Part shown: piece after piece, positions 26,200 through 39,425 of the stretch | Layout of the letters: every line of letters starts with the position of its first letter | How positions within the stretch are numbered: the stretch's first letter is position 1 | Assembly (NCBI GenBank): GCA_017449925.1 | Contig: JAFSYO010000124.1 | Location: 1 to 64,000, forward strand | DNA: 64,000 nt | Direction: 5' to 3' | Source of the DNA: Stomatobaculum sp. | Lineage (GTDB): Bacteria; Bacillota_A; Clostridia; Lachnospirales; Lachnospiraceae | Position numbers and translations under genes: made by a program | Notes under the pieces: generated by a model | What the model saw: the letters and a program-made list of their open reading frames with translations, nothing else | Databases searched by the model: none | What the model was told of the DNA's origin: nothing

Positions 26200-29100
26200 A
26201 TGCCGAAACGCACAGACATACATAAGATCATGGTCATCGGCTCCGGTCCCATCGTCATAGGCCAGGCGGCGGAGTTCGACTACGCAGGGACCCAGGCCTG
26301 CCTCGCCCTGAAGGAAGAGGGCTATGAGGTGGTCCTCTGCAACTCCAACCCTGCCACCATCATGACGGATCCCGCCATCGCGGACAAGGTCTACATGGAA
26401 CCACTGACGGCGGAATATCTGTCCCGCATTGTCCGGGTAGAGCGTCCCGACGCCCTGATCCCGGGGCTTGGCGGACAGACCGGCCTGAACCTGGCCATGG
26501 AACTCTCCCGCTCCGGCGTGCTGAAAGAATGCGGCACCGAACTGCTGGGGACCCGTTTCGAGAGTATCCGGAAAGCTGAAGACAGGGAAGAATTCAAAAA
26601 ACTCTGCGAGGACCTGGGAGAGCCGGTGCTTCCCTCCCTGGTGGTCCGCAGTGCGGAAGAAGGAATGAAAGCCGCTGCGGAGATCGGTTTCCCGATGGTG
26701 CTCCGTCCTGCCTTTACCTTGGGCGGCACCGGCGGCGGCTTCGCGGAGACGGAAGCCGAGTTTCCGGAGATGCTGCGGAACGCCCTGGCTGTTTCCCCGG
26801 TCCACGAGGTCCTTCTGGAAAAAAGTGTCCGGGGCTACAAAGAGATCGAATACGAAGTCATGCGGGACGCCAACGATACCGCCATCACCATCTGCAACAT
26901 GGAGAACCTGGACCCTGTGGGGATCCACACCGGCGATTCCATCGTGGTCTGCCCTTCCCAGACGCTCACCAACAAAGAGTACCAGATGCTCCGGGACTCC
27001 GCGCTCCGCATCATCCGCGCCCTGGAAGTGGAGGGCGGCTGCAACGTGCAGTTCGCGCTGGATCCGAACTCTTTCCAGTATTACCTCATCGAAGTGAACC
27101 CCAGGGTCTCCCGTTCCTCCGCCCTCGCATCCAAAGCCAGCGGCTACCCCATCGCCCGGGTCTCCGCCAAGATCTGCGCCGGTCTGCGTCTGGATGAGAT
27201 CCGCCTTGCGAACACCCCGGCCTCCTTCGAGCCGGCGCTGGACTATGTCGTAACAAAAATGCCCCGCTTCCCCTTCGACAAGTTTGCCGAGGCGGACCAC
27301 CGGCTGGGCACCCAGATGAAAGCCACCGGAGAGGTCATGAGCGTGGGTCGCACCTTCGAGGAAAGTCTCCTGAAAGCGGTGCGTTCCCTGGAGACCGGCG
27401 TCTCCCACCTCCGGATGAAAAAATTCGAAGACTGGACGGCGGAACAGCTGTTTTCCTATCTTCCCCTGGGGACCGACGACCGGATCTTCGCCGCCGCGGC
27501 GCTTCTCCGGCTGCTCCATCTCTCCGGCAGGGATCCGCAGGAGACCGCCGCAAGGATCACCGCCTGCACCGGTATCGACCGCTTCTTCGTCGACCGCCTC
27601 CAGAACATCATCGATGAGGAAGAGGCCCTGCAGCTGCACCCCGGAGATACCGCGTGGCTTTCCGACGCGACACGGATGGGCTTTTCCGACGCCGCCGTCG
27701 CGGAGCTCTGGGACCGGAAGGAGCGTGACGTGCGGGAACAGCGCCGGCAGCGCGGCATCCGTCCGGTATACAAAATGATCGACAGCTGCGCGGGGGAATT
27801 CGACAGCTACATCCCCTACTTCTACTCCACCTATGAAGCGGAGAACGAATCCGTCCGCACGGAACATAAAAAGGTCATCGTCCTGGGTTCCGGCCCCATC
27901 CGCATCGGCCAGGGCGTGGAATTCGACTACTCCACGGTCCACGCGGTGCAGACGCTCCGGGATGCAGGTTACGAGGCGATCATCATCAACAACAACCCTG
28001 AGACCGTCTCCACGGACTACACCACTGCGGACAAGCTGTATTTCGAGCCTCTGACCGTGGAGGATGTGCTCAACATCATCGACTTCGAGCGCCCGGAGGG
28101 CGTCATCGCGACCCTGGGAGGCCAGACGGCCGTCAACCTGGCCGCGCCCCTCACCGCGGCTTCCGTCCATCTCATCGGGACGGACGGCGGCGCCATTGCG
28201 CGGGCCGAGGACCGGGATCTTTTCGAACACCTGCTTCTTTCCCTTGGCATTCCCCAGCCGGAGGGAGAGGCAGTCACAAAAGTTGAGGCAGGTATCGCCG
28301 CCGCAAAGCGCATCGGCTACCCGGTACTGGTGCGGCCCAGCTTCGTGCTGGGAGGACGCGCCATGCAGATCGTCTCCGATGAAGAAGGTCTCCGCCACTA
28401 TCTTCGGACAGCTGTGGAGATCGACGTGGACAAACCGGTGCTGGTGGACCGCTATATCCGAGGAAAAGAACTGGAGGTGGACGCGGTCTGCGACGGAAAA
28501 GAGGTCTTTATTCCAGGTATCATGGAACTGATGGAGCGCACCGGAGTGCACTCCGGGGATTCCATCAGCGTGTACCCCACCTTCAGTGTGCCGGAAACGG
28601 TCCGGAAGACCATTCTGGACTACACGCGCCGGCTGGGCCTCGCCATCGGGATCATCGGCCTTTTCAACATTCAGTTCATCGCGGACCGGGACGACCAGGT
28701 GTACATCATCGAAGTGAACCCCCGCTCCTCCCGGACGGTGCCTTTCCTCTCAAAAGCCACAGGCTACCATCTGGCTGACATCGCGACGCACTGCATGCTG
28801 GGACAGAGCCTCCGGGACCAGGGGATCACAGAGATGACCCCGCAGCCTTCGGACCCCCGCTACTACGTCAAGGCGCCGGCCTTCTCCTTCTCGAAGCTGC
28901 ACGGCATGGACGCCTACCTGTCTCCGGAAATGAAATCCACCGGGGAAGCCATCGGCTACGACAGGAACCGCCTGAAGGCCCTCTACAAAGCCATGCAGGC
29001 GGCAGGAATGCGTATTGTGAGCCACGGTATCGTCCTGCTGTCCGTGGACGACCACGACAAGGAAGAAGTCCTTCCCCTGGCGGAACGCTTTGTCCGTCTG

Positions 29101-29460
29101 GGCTTCACCCTGGAGGCCACTGCGGGAACAGCGGACTTCCTGCAGAGCCGCGGGATCCGCTGTAAACGGTATGAGATCCACGCACATGAGATTGCTGAAG
29201 CTTCTTCCGGGATCGCTGCGGAAACACCTGCCGCCGAACCTGTGCTGGAAGAAATATTCAAGAAGCTCCGGGACGGCAGCATCTCGTATTTCATCAACAC
29301 CCGGGACACCCGCTCCGGCCATCTTCACTCCGCCGGCACCAGGATCCGGGAGTGCGCTGTCGAGAACGGCGTCCCGGCCCTCACTTCTCCCGACACCGTG
29401 CGGGCCCTTCTGGACGCGCTGGAGGAAGTCCTGTTCTCCGTCGGGACCATCGGAGGATAA
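26200..29460 (+). CDS. carB: carbamoyl-phosphate synthase large subunit
   Basis: 1086 residues from the ATG at 26200, beginning MPKRTDIHKIMVIGSGPIVIGQ; longer in-frame starts lie inside carA and are rejected. Two homologous halves are clear. Each begins with a GSGPI-IGQ-EFDY nucleotide fold and has an ATP-grasp domain, with IEVNPRVSRSSALASKA in the first and IIEVNPRSSRTVPFLSKATG in the second. An MGS-like allosteric domain follows at the C-terminus (ISYFINTRDTRSGHLHSAG). It makes carbamoyl phosphate for pyrimidines and arginine. Last gene of the purF-carAB operon, followed directly by a strong terminator. Confidence 0.97.
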   Translation: MPKRTDIHKIMVIGSGPIVIGQAAEFDYAGTQACLALKEEGYEVVLCNSNPATIMTDPAIADKVYMEPLTAEYLSRIVRVERPDALIPGLGGQTGLNLAMELSRSGVLKECGTELLGTRFESIRKAEDREEFKKLCEDLGEPVLPSLVVRSAEEGMKAAAEIGFPMVLRPAFTLGGTGGGFAETEAEFPEMLRNALAVSPVHEVLLEKSVRGYKEIEYEVMRDANDTAITICNMENLDPVGIHTGDSIVVCPSQTLTNKEYQMLRDSALRIIRALEVEGGCNVQFALDPNSFQYYLIEVNPRVSRSSALASKASGYPIARVSAKICAGLRLDEIRLANTPASFEPALDYVVTKMPRFPFDKFAEADHRLGTQMKATGEVMSVGRTFEESLLKAVRSLETGVSHLRMKKFEDWTAEQLFSYLPLGTDDRIFAAAALLRLLHLSGRDPQETAARITACTGIDRFFVDRLQNIIDEEEALQLHPGDTAWLSDATRMGFSDAAVAELWDRKERDVREQRRQRGIRPVYKMIDSCAGEFDSYIPYFYSTYEAENESVRTEHKKVIVLGSGPIRIGQGVEFDYSTVHAVQTLRDAGYEAIIINNNPETVSTDYTTADKLYFEPLTVEDVLNIIDFERPEGVIATLGGQTAVNLAAPLTAASVHLIGTDGGAIARAEDRDLFEHLLLSLGIPQPEGEAVTKVEAGIAAAKRIGYPVLVRPSFVLGGRAMQIVSDEEGLRHYLRTAVEIDVDKPVLVDRYIRGKELEVDAVCDGKEVFIPGIMELMERTGVHSGDSISVYPTFSVPETVRKTILDYTRRLGLAIGIIGLFNIQFIADRDDQVYIIEVNPRSSRTVPFLSKATGYHLADIATHCMLGQSLRDQGITEMTPQPSDPRYYVKAPAFSFSKLHGMDAYLSPEMKSTGEAIGYDRNRLKALYKAMQAAGMRIVSHGIVLLSVDDHDKEEVLPLAERFVRLGFTLEATAGTADFLQSRGIRCKRYEIHAHEIAEASSGIAAETPAAEPVLEEIFKKLRDGSISYFINTRDTRSGHLHSAGTRIRECAVENGVPALTSPDTVRALLDALEEVLFSVGTIGG

Positions 29461-29513
29461 AAAGAAACAGCCGCGGAATACGCCATATCAGCGTTTCCCG
29501 TGGCTGTTTCTTT
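29461..29513 (+). terminator. terminator after carB
   Basis: AAAGAAACAGCC (29461-29472) pairs with GGCTGTTTCTTT (29502-29513), with further pairing inside. It begins at the carB stop and separates it from the convergent TRAP permease. Confidence 0.85.
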
Positions 29514-29563
29514 GTTATTCGAATGTCTCGATGCTTATTAACATCTCATAAGTGAAGCCGTTC

Positions 29564-31606
29564 TCATGCCGCGGCAGCGTTTGCCTTTCCGCCCGCCGCC
29601 TTCTGTACGACGATGATCGCAGCCGCGATAGCGATTCCCGCGAGGTTCAGGGGCATCGACGGCGTCATCAGAAGGAAGGCGCCGATGATCGCCAGAGCCC
29701 TGAGGACCGGATTGACCTTCTTAAACAGGAAGCCCTCGACCGCGATGGAAAGAAGCATGACGCCGATGACGGAGAAGATCGCCGTCATCGCGCCGGCGGC
29801 GAAACCGGTGCGGACGACCTCCATCTTTCCTTTGTCGTTCATCTGCTGGCCGATCAGGAGCAGCGAGTTGTTATAGACGAACATGTAGGGAAGGATGAAG
29901 CCCGCCAGAGCAAGCTTGACGGAAGCCCAGCCCGTCTTCATCGGGTCTCCGCCGGAGATACCGGCTGCCGCGAAGGAAGCCAGGGCGACCGGAGGCGTCA
30001 GGTTCGCGAACATCGCAAAATAGAAGCAGAACATGTGCGCCGCGATATCCGGGATGCCCAGCTGCACCAGAGCCGGTGCCGCGACGGTGGAGGTGATGAT
30101 GTAAGCCGGGATGGACGGCAGACCCATTCCCAGGATCATACAGGTGACCATGGAGAACACCAGCGTGAACAGCAGGCTGTTCTGGCCGATCATGACAATG
30201 GCGTTCGCCAGGTTCAGGGCGAATCCCGTGATGGAGCAGACACCGACGATGCAGCCGACACAGGCGCAGGCGATGGCGACGGAAACGGTGGACACTGCAG
30301 ATTTCGCCAGAGCGTTGATGATGTCGTTGACGCTCATCCTCGTGTTCTTCCGCAGCTCTGCGATCACGATGGTGCAGATGATGGAGTAGAAGGCGGCCAT
30401 GATGACGGTCTTACCGGAGAAGAACAGCATATAGACCAGGAAGATGATCGGGATCGCCAGGTGTCCGGATTCCTTCATGACCTGTCCGACCTTCGGCAGT
30501 TCCTCCCTCGGGGTCGGCTTCATGTTCAGTCTGTCAGCCCTCAGCTGGATCTGGAAGAGGATGCCGAGGTAGTAGATGACGGCCGGAATGATAGCGCAGA
30601 CCAGCAGGTAGTTGTACTTGATGCCCAGGGTCTCTGCCATGATGAAGGCAGCGGCGCCCATGACAGGCGGCATCAGCTGTCCGCCGACGGAGCCGGTGGC
30701 GACGACTGCGCCGGAGAACTCGTTGTCATATCCGTCCTTCTTCATCAGCGGAATGGTGAAGGAACCGGTGGTAACGACGACTGCCACGGCGGCGCCGTTG
30801 ATCATGCCGAGGAGACCTGCGGCGATGATGGCGACCTTTGCGGGTCCGCCCTTCGACCAGCCTGCCAGTGCGGTGGCGATGTCATTGAAGAACTTGCCCA
30901 TGCCGCACTTGTTCATGAACTCACCGAAGCAGATGAACAGGAAGATATAGGTGGACGCAACGTTAACGGAGGAACCGTAGATACCTTCCGTGTTGGTGTA
31001 GAAGTTGCTGAACATCTTCGGCAGGGTGTAGCCTCTGTGAAGGAAGATGCCGGGGATATTGATCGGGATCATGCCTGCGCGGCGGCCCATCAGCGCGTAC
31101 AGGATGAAGATCAGGGACAGGATCGGCAGCGCGCTGCCGCAGACGCGGCGGGTCGCCTCCAGGACCAGGACCGTGAGGATCGCACCGACGATGACGTCTG
31201 TCCCGTTGACGACGCCCGCGCGGTTGACGATGGTGTTGTAGTTGACGTACATGTAGATCGCGGTCAGGGCAGCCAGGGCCATCAGAGCGTAGTCATACCA
31301 CGCGATGGTCTTCCTGCTGGCGCTCTTGGTCGCCGGGTAAAGCGCAAAAGAAAGGATAAGCATCATTGCGACGTGGATCGCTCTGTGCTGAAGTGTTCTG
31401 GGCGTCCAGACACCTGCCGCAAAAACAAGGTGGTACGCGGTAACGACGATGCAGAACACCTTAAATGCCATGGCGAGGCCCGGGTTCACGAACGTACGGG
31501 TCTTTGATTCTCTGTCGTATTTCTCGAGGATCGCCTTCTCTTTCTCTTCAGAGAGGGCGCCGTTTTCGACAGTGTTTTCGACGATCTTCTTCTCGTTTTC
31601 GTTCAA
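29564..31606 (-). CDS. TRAP-TAXI transporter fused permease (4TM/12TM), copy 2
   Basis: 680 residues, paralogue of the permease at 17754-19763 with long identical stretches such as GMINGAAVAVVVTTGSFTIP and VAIACACVGCIVGVCSITGF. Same fused DctQ/DctM layout and the same soluble N-terminus ending KYDRESKTR. The start codon is TTG with GGAGG 8 nt upstream, the same unusual start as copy 1. Third gene of the second TRAP operon, 15 bp after the DUF1850 gene. It converges on carB across a terminator. Confidence 0.94.
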   Translation of the reverse strand: MNENEKKIVENTVENGALSEEKEKAILEKYDRESKTRTFVNPGLAMAFKVFCIVVTAYHLVFAAGVWTPRTLQHRAIHVAMMLILSFALYPATKSASRKTIAWYDYALMALAALTAIYMYVNYNTIVNRAGVVNGTDVIVGAILTVLVLEATRRVCGSALPILSLIFILYALMGRRAGMIPINIPGIFLHRGYTLPKMFSNFYTNTEGIYGSSVNVASTYIFLFICFGEFMNKCGMGKFFNDIATALAGWSKGGPAKVAIIAAGLLGMINGAAVAVVVTTGSFTIPLMKKDGYDNEFSGAVVATGSVGGQLMPPVMGAAAFIMAETLGIKYNYLLVCAIIPAVIYYLGILFQIQLRADRLNMKPTPREELPKVGQVMKESGHLAIPIIFLVYMLFFSGKTVIMAAFYSIICTIVIAELRKNTRMSVNDIINALAKSAVSTVSVAIACACVGCIVGVCSITGFALNLANAIVMIGQNSLLFTLVFSMVTCMILGMGLPSIPAYIITSTVAAPALVQLGIPDIAAHMFCFYFAMFANLTPPVALASFAAAGISGGDPMKTGWASVKLALAGFILPYMFVYNNSLLLIGQQMNDKGKMEVVRTGFAAGAMTAIFSVIGVMLLSIAVEGFLFKKVNPVLRALAIIGAFLLMTPSMPLNLAGIAIAAAIIVVQKAAGGKANAAAA

Positions 31607-31621
31607 GGATCTTACCTCCGT

Positions 31622-32095
31622 CTATTTTCCGGCTGTGTATACCGTGATCTTCGCGTGATACGGCATATCAGAGCCTTTAATAAAGTCAACATCATTGATC
31701 TGGATCGCTTCCAGCGCTGTATCCGAATTGAAGAAATTGAACCGGTCGAACTCGCTCCCTATATGGTCCATATAGATGAGACCGTCTTCGTATCGGTAAT
31801 CCACATCCATCTCCGCGGGGATCCCTGCGCCGAAGCCGGCGACCGAGATCGTTTCGAGATAAAAGGTCCCGTCTTCCTTGATGGTGTAGTACTCTTTCCA
31901 GGGAATATGCTCAAAGGAATGGATCCAGTCGAATTCCACTGTGTCCCCGATCTCCACGGGGGTTTCCGCGTAGATCCTGCCGGTCTCCTGGTCCTCCGCC
32001 CGCAGAACGAGGCCCTTTGTACAGTGCCGCGCTGCAAGCGCGATCCCGACCGATGCGGTTACAGCGATGACCGCGAACAACGCTCTTGCGGTCAC
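31622..32095 (-). CDS. DUF1850 protein of the second TRAP-TAXI operon
   Basis: 157 residues starting at a GTG that overlaps the receptor stop (GTGA). N-terminal hydrophobic segment (about 5-22), then the DUF1850 domain with DWIHSFEHIPWKEYYTI and VAGFGAGIPAEMDVDYRYEDGLIYMDH, very close to copy 1. The role is not established; constant linkage to TAXI transporters suggests an accessory function outside the membrane. Confidence 0.9.
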   Translation of the reverse strand: MTARALFAVIAVTASVGIALAARHCTKGLVLRAEDQETGRIYAETPVEIGDTVEFDWIHSFEHIPWKEYYTIKEDGTFYLETISVAGFGAGIPAEMDVDYRYEDGLIYMDHIGSEFDRFNFFNSDTALEAIQINDVDFIKGSDMPYHAKITVYTAGK

Positions 32096-33099
32096 GGGTT
32101 CAGGGGCGTCTCATACCCGTGTTCTTTCCACCATCTTGCCGCGCCGTCATGCAGCGGGATCTTCAGATCCGTAACACCGAAGCTGATGTCGATGTTCTTA
32201 TTCGCCGTGTTGTGGCTGGCTTTGATGGCGTCGACATTGTCAAAGACGCAGTCGAGGATGTCGTAGACCATGTCGTCGGAGAGAGAATTGCTGACCAGCA
32301 TGATGTTGTAAACGAAAACGCTTTCTACATCTTCTTTGTTGTTATAGGTGCCTGCCGCGATGGTGCTCGGGGCGAAGAACGGGTATTTTGCGATCAGGTT
32401 GTCGCGGCCCGCCCCGTCGATGGGAACGATGACCATGTCGTAGCTGAAGGCAAGCTCGGAGACCGTGGAGTTCGGAAGACCGGAGGTGACGAAGGCCGCG
32501 TCGCAGAGTCCGTTCTTCATCTGGTCGATCGCCTCGCCGTAAGAGAGGTAGTCGACCTTCGCGTCGTCATAGGTCATTCCGTATGCTTCGAAGATCATGC
32601 GGGCGTTCAGCTCAACGCCGGAGTTCGGCGCGCCGACGCCGACCTTCTTGCCCCTTAAGTCTTCGACACTGTTGATGCCGGTGCTCTTGATCGTTACAAG
32701 CTGGACGTAGTTCGGCCACAGCCTCATCATTGCCCGAAGCTCCGGCTTCGCCTCGGTAAAGGCGCCGAATCCCTCATAGGCCTGGACCACCGAGTCCTGC
32801 ATGGAGATCGCAAGCTCCGCGTCGTCCTGGGTGATGAGGTTGATGTTCTCCACGGATGCACCGGTCGCCTGCGCACTGGTCTTATAACCTGAGCTGCTCA
32901 GAACGTTTGCGAACGCGCCGCCAATGGGGTAGTAAATGCCGCTGGTGGGTCCTGTCGCCACAGTGATGAACTCATTGGAACGGACGATGCCGTTCTTTGA
33001 GACCTCTCCTGATCCGCTGCCGCCGCATGATGTAATGGATACAACCATTACGACCAGGGCGAAGATACAGGATGCCAGCTTTTTCAAGTTTCTTTTCAT
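32092..33099 (-). CDS. TAXI-family TRAP solute receptor (lipoprotein), copy 2
   Basis: 335 residues. Signal MKRNLKKLASCIFALVVMVVSITSCGG with lipobox ITSC, so lipid-anchored. Unlike copy 1 it lacks the Ala/Pro-rich linker, but the binding domain is nearly the same: EFITVATGPTSGIYYPIGGAFA, ASVENINLI, KVGVGAPNSGVELNARMI, DAAFVTSGLPNSTVSEL. The pocket residues look shared, so both receptors may bind the same or related ligands. GGGAGG precedes the ATG. First gene of the second operon. Confidence 0.94.
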   Translation of the reverse strand: MKRNLKKLASCIFALVVMVVSITSCGGSGSGEVSKNGIVRSNEFITVATGPTSGIYYPIGGAFANVLSSSGYKTSAQATGASVENINLITQDDAELAISMQDSVVQAYEGFGAFTEAKPELRAMMRLWPNYVQLVTIKSTGINSVEDLRGKKVGVGAPNSGVELNARMIFEAYGMTYDDAKVDYLSYGEAIDQMKNGLCDAAFVTSGLPNSTVSELAFSYDMVIVPIDGAGRDNLIAKYPFFAPSTIAAGTYNNKEDVESVFVYNIMLVSNSLSDDMVYDILDCVFDNVDAIKASHNTANKNIDISFGVTDLKIPLHDGAARWWKEHGYETPLNP

Positions 33100-33144
33100 G
33101 CCTTATCCTCCCTTTTGCAGTAGTAATGTATACTTGCACTTTTA

Positions 33145-33173
33145 ATTCTATTAAATTTCTACAAAAATCTCAA
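33145..33173 (-). promoter_or_regulatory. promoter of the second TRAP-TAXI operon
   Basis: Minus strand TTGAGA (33173-33168), 17-bp spacer, TAGAAT (33150-33145), about 45 bp before the receptor ATG. It differs from the copy 1 promoter. Confidence 0.65.
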
Positions 33174-33208
33174 TCAGCGCAGCCGTTTTTTATGAATTAC
33201 TTTCATAA

Positions 33209-33243
33209 AAAATAAGGCCTGTTCCGTCGAACAAGCCTTATTT
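33209..33243 (-). terminator. terminator after gltD
   Basis: AAATAAGGCTTGTTC pairs with GAACAGGCCTTATTT on the minus strand, followed by TTT. It closes the glutamate synthase operon. Confidence 0.85.
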
Positions 33244-33268
33244 GTATATAATCAATTTGTATACATCT

Positions 33269-34828
33269 TTACTCCGGCATCTCCGTGTATCCCATCAGCC
33301 AGCGGTCGATGTCTCTGGCGCAGCCTCTTCCTTCGTGGATGGCCCACACCACCAGGGACTGTCCGCGGCGCATGTCGCCCGCGGCAAAAATACCGGGAAC
33401 GGAAGTCGCATAAGTTCCGGCGGCACCGGCCGCACCGGCTCCCAGACCGGTACGGACTCTGCCTCTCTCATCCACTTCCACCCCGAATGCCTCCGGCGTA
33501 TACCGCTCGCATCCGGTAAAGCCGGCTGCCACCAGCAGCAGTTCGCAGGGGTACTCCTGCTCCGTTCCTTCCACCTCTGTCAGCCTGCCGTCCCGGAACT
33601 GCACGCCGACGGTCACGATGGACCTGAGGGCGCCGTTTTCGTTCGCCAGCACTTTCTTCACGGTGGTCTCGTAGATCCGGGGATCTTCGCCGAAGACCTG
33701 GATCACCTCTTCCACACCGTAGTCCGTCTTCTTTACCTTCGGCCACTCCGGCCAGGGGTTGTCCTCTCTTCTCTTTTCCGGCAGCTCCGGCATCATCTCG
33801 ATCTGGAGGACGGAGGCGGCGCCGAAGCGCACGGAAGTGCCGGCGCAGTCATTCCCGGTATCGCCGCCCCCAAGGATCACCACGTGTTTCCCCTCTGTCA
33901 TACCCCTGACAGAGGTATTATCTGAGGACTGCAGGACTTCCTTTGTGGCGCGGGTCAGATAATCCACCGCATAAAGGATCCCGCTTTTCACTTCTTCCAT
34001 GCCCTCGGCGGCAAGCTTTCTCGCCTCCTTCGCGCCGGTGCAGAGCGCCACCGCGTCGTAGGAACTCAGAAGGTCCTGCACAAAAACGAGACCTTCTTCC
34101 TCTGCGCAGCGCAGCGGATCCGCCCCGGAATACGCAAGGCCCGCGCAGCGGCCCACATTCACTCCCGTTACAAAACGGACGCCTTCTTCTTCCATCAGCT
34201 TCCGCCGGCGGGCAATGATCTTCTTGTCGATCTTCATGTTCGGGATCCCGTACATCAGGAGCCCGCCGATCTGATCCTCCCGTTCGAACACCGTGACCGA
34301 ATGTCCGCGCCGGTTCAGCTGGTCCGCCGCGGCAAGACCGGAGGGTCCGCTGCCGATCACCGCGACTTTCTTGCCTGAGCGGATCTTCGGGATCCTGGGC
34401 TTCATTTTCCCGCTGCGGAAGGCGTGTTCGATGACATAGAGCTCATTGTCGTGCACCGTCACAGGATCGCTGTCCAGGCCGTTGATGCAGGCCTTTTCGC
34501 AGAGCGCGGGGCAGACTCTCCCCGTAAATTCCGGGAAGTTGTTGGTCTTCAGAAGCCTTGAGAGAGCGTGCCCGGGATGCCCGCGGTACACTTCATCGTT
34601 CCACTCCGGGATCAGGTTGTGCAGGGGACAACCCACGGTCATGCCCTTCAGCACCAGGGCGGACTGGCAGAAGGGGACGCCGCAGTTCATGCAGCGCGCG
34701 CCCTGTTCCCTCCGCTCTGTCTCGTTCAGTTCCCTGCGGAACTCCTTGAAGCTGCCGATCCGCGTCAGGACATCCAGGGCCCGGTTTTCCTGCCGTTCAT
34801 ATTCCAGAAATCCATTTTTCTTTCCCAT
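33269..34828 (-). CDS. gltD: glutamate synthase small subunit
   Basis: 519 residues. It passes electrons from NAD(P)H through FAD and Fe-S clusters to GltB. N-terminal cysteines in ARCMNCGVPFCQS, GCPLHN and CPALCEKACING form the Fe-S domain. FAD-binding GSGPSGLAAADQLNRRGHSVTVFE lies near 155. The NAD(P)H fold VVILGGGDTGNDCAGTSVRFGA is near 320, and the C-terminal SVPGIFAAGDMRRGQSLVVWAI contacts FAD. Start 4 bp after the gltB stop, with GGAAAGG. Last gene of the nitrogen block. Confidence 0.95.
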   Translation of the reverse strand: MGKKNGFLEYERQENRALDVLTRIGSFKEFRRELNETERREQGARCMNCGVPFCQSALVLKGMTVGCPLHNLIPEWNDEVYRGHPGHALSRLLKTNNFPEFTGRVCPALCEKACINGLDSDPVTVHDNELYVIEHAFRSGKMKPRIPKIRSGKKVAVIGSGPSGLAAADQLNRRGHSVTVFEREDQIGGLLMYGIPNMKIDKKIIARRRKLMEEEGVRFVTGVNVGRCAGLAYSGADPLRCAEEEGLVFVQDLLSSYDAVALCTGAKEARKLAAEGMEEVKSGILYAVDYLTRATKEVLQSSDNTSVRGMTEGKHVVILGGGDTGNDCAGTSVRFGAASVLQIEMMPELPEKRREDNPWPEWPKVKKTDYGVEEVIQVFGEDPRIYETTVKKVLANENGALRSIVTVGVQFRDGRLTEVEGTEQEYPCELLLVAAGFTGCERYTPEAFGVEVDERGRVRTGLGAGAAGAAGTYATSVPGIFAAGDMRRGQSLVVWAIHEGRGCARDIDRWLMGYTEMPE

Positions 34829-34832
34829 ATTC

Positions 34833-39377
<4,545 letters not shown>

Positions 39378-39425
39378 TCTTCAATCCTCCAAGCATTGTG
39401 TTTCTTGTATATGAATTGTCCTAAT

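Noticed and set aside
26137..28551. 804-residue open frame antisense to carB
   Set aside because: High GC codon bias leaves the opposite frame open. It has no ribosome site or family motif, and carB is unmistakable.
29552..31507. 651-residue open frame antisense to the second TRAP permease
   Set aside because: Asp/Gly/His-rich shadow of a membrane-protein gene; overlaps the carB-permease gap without promoter or ribosome site.
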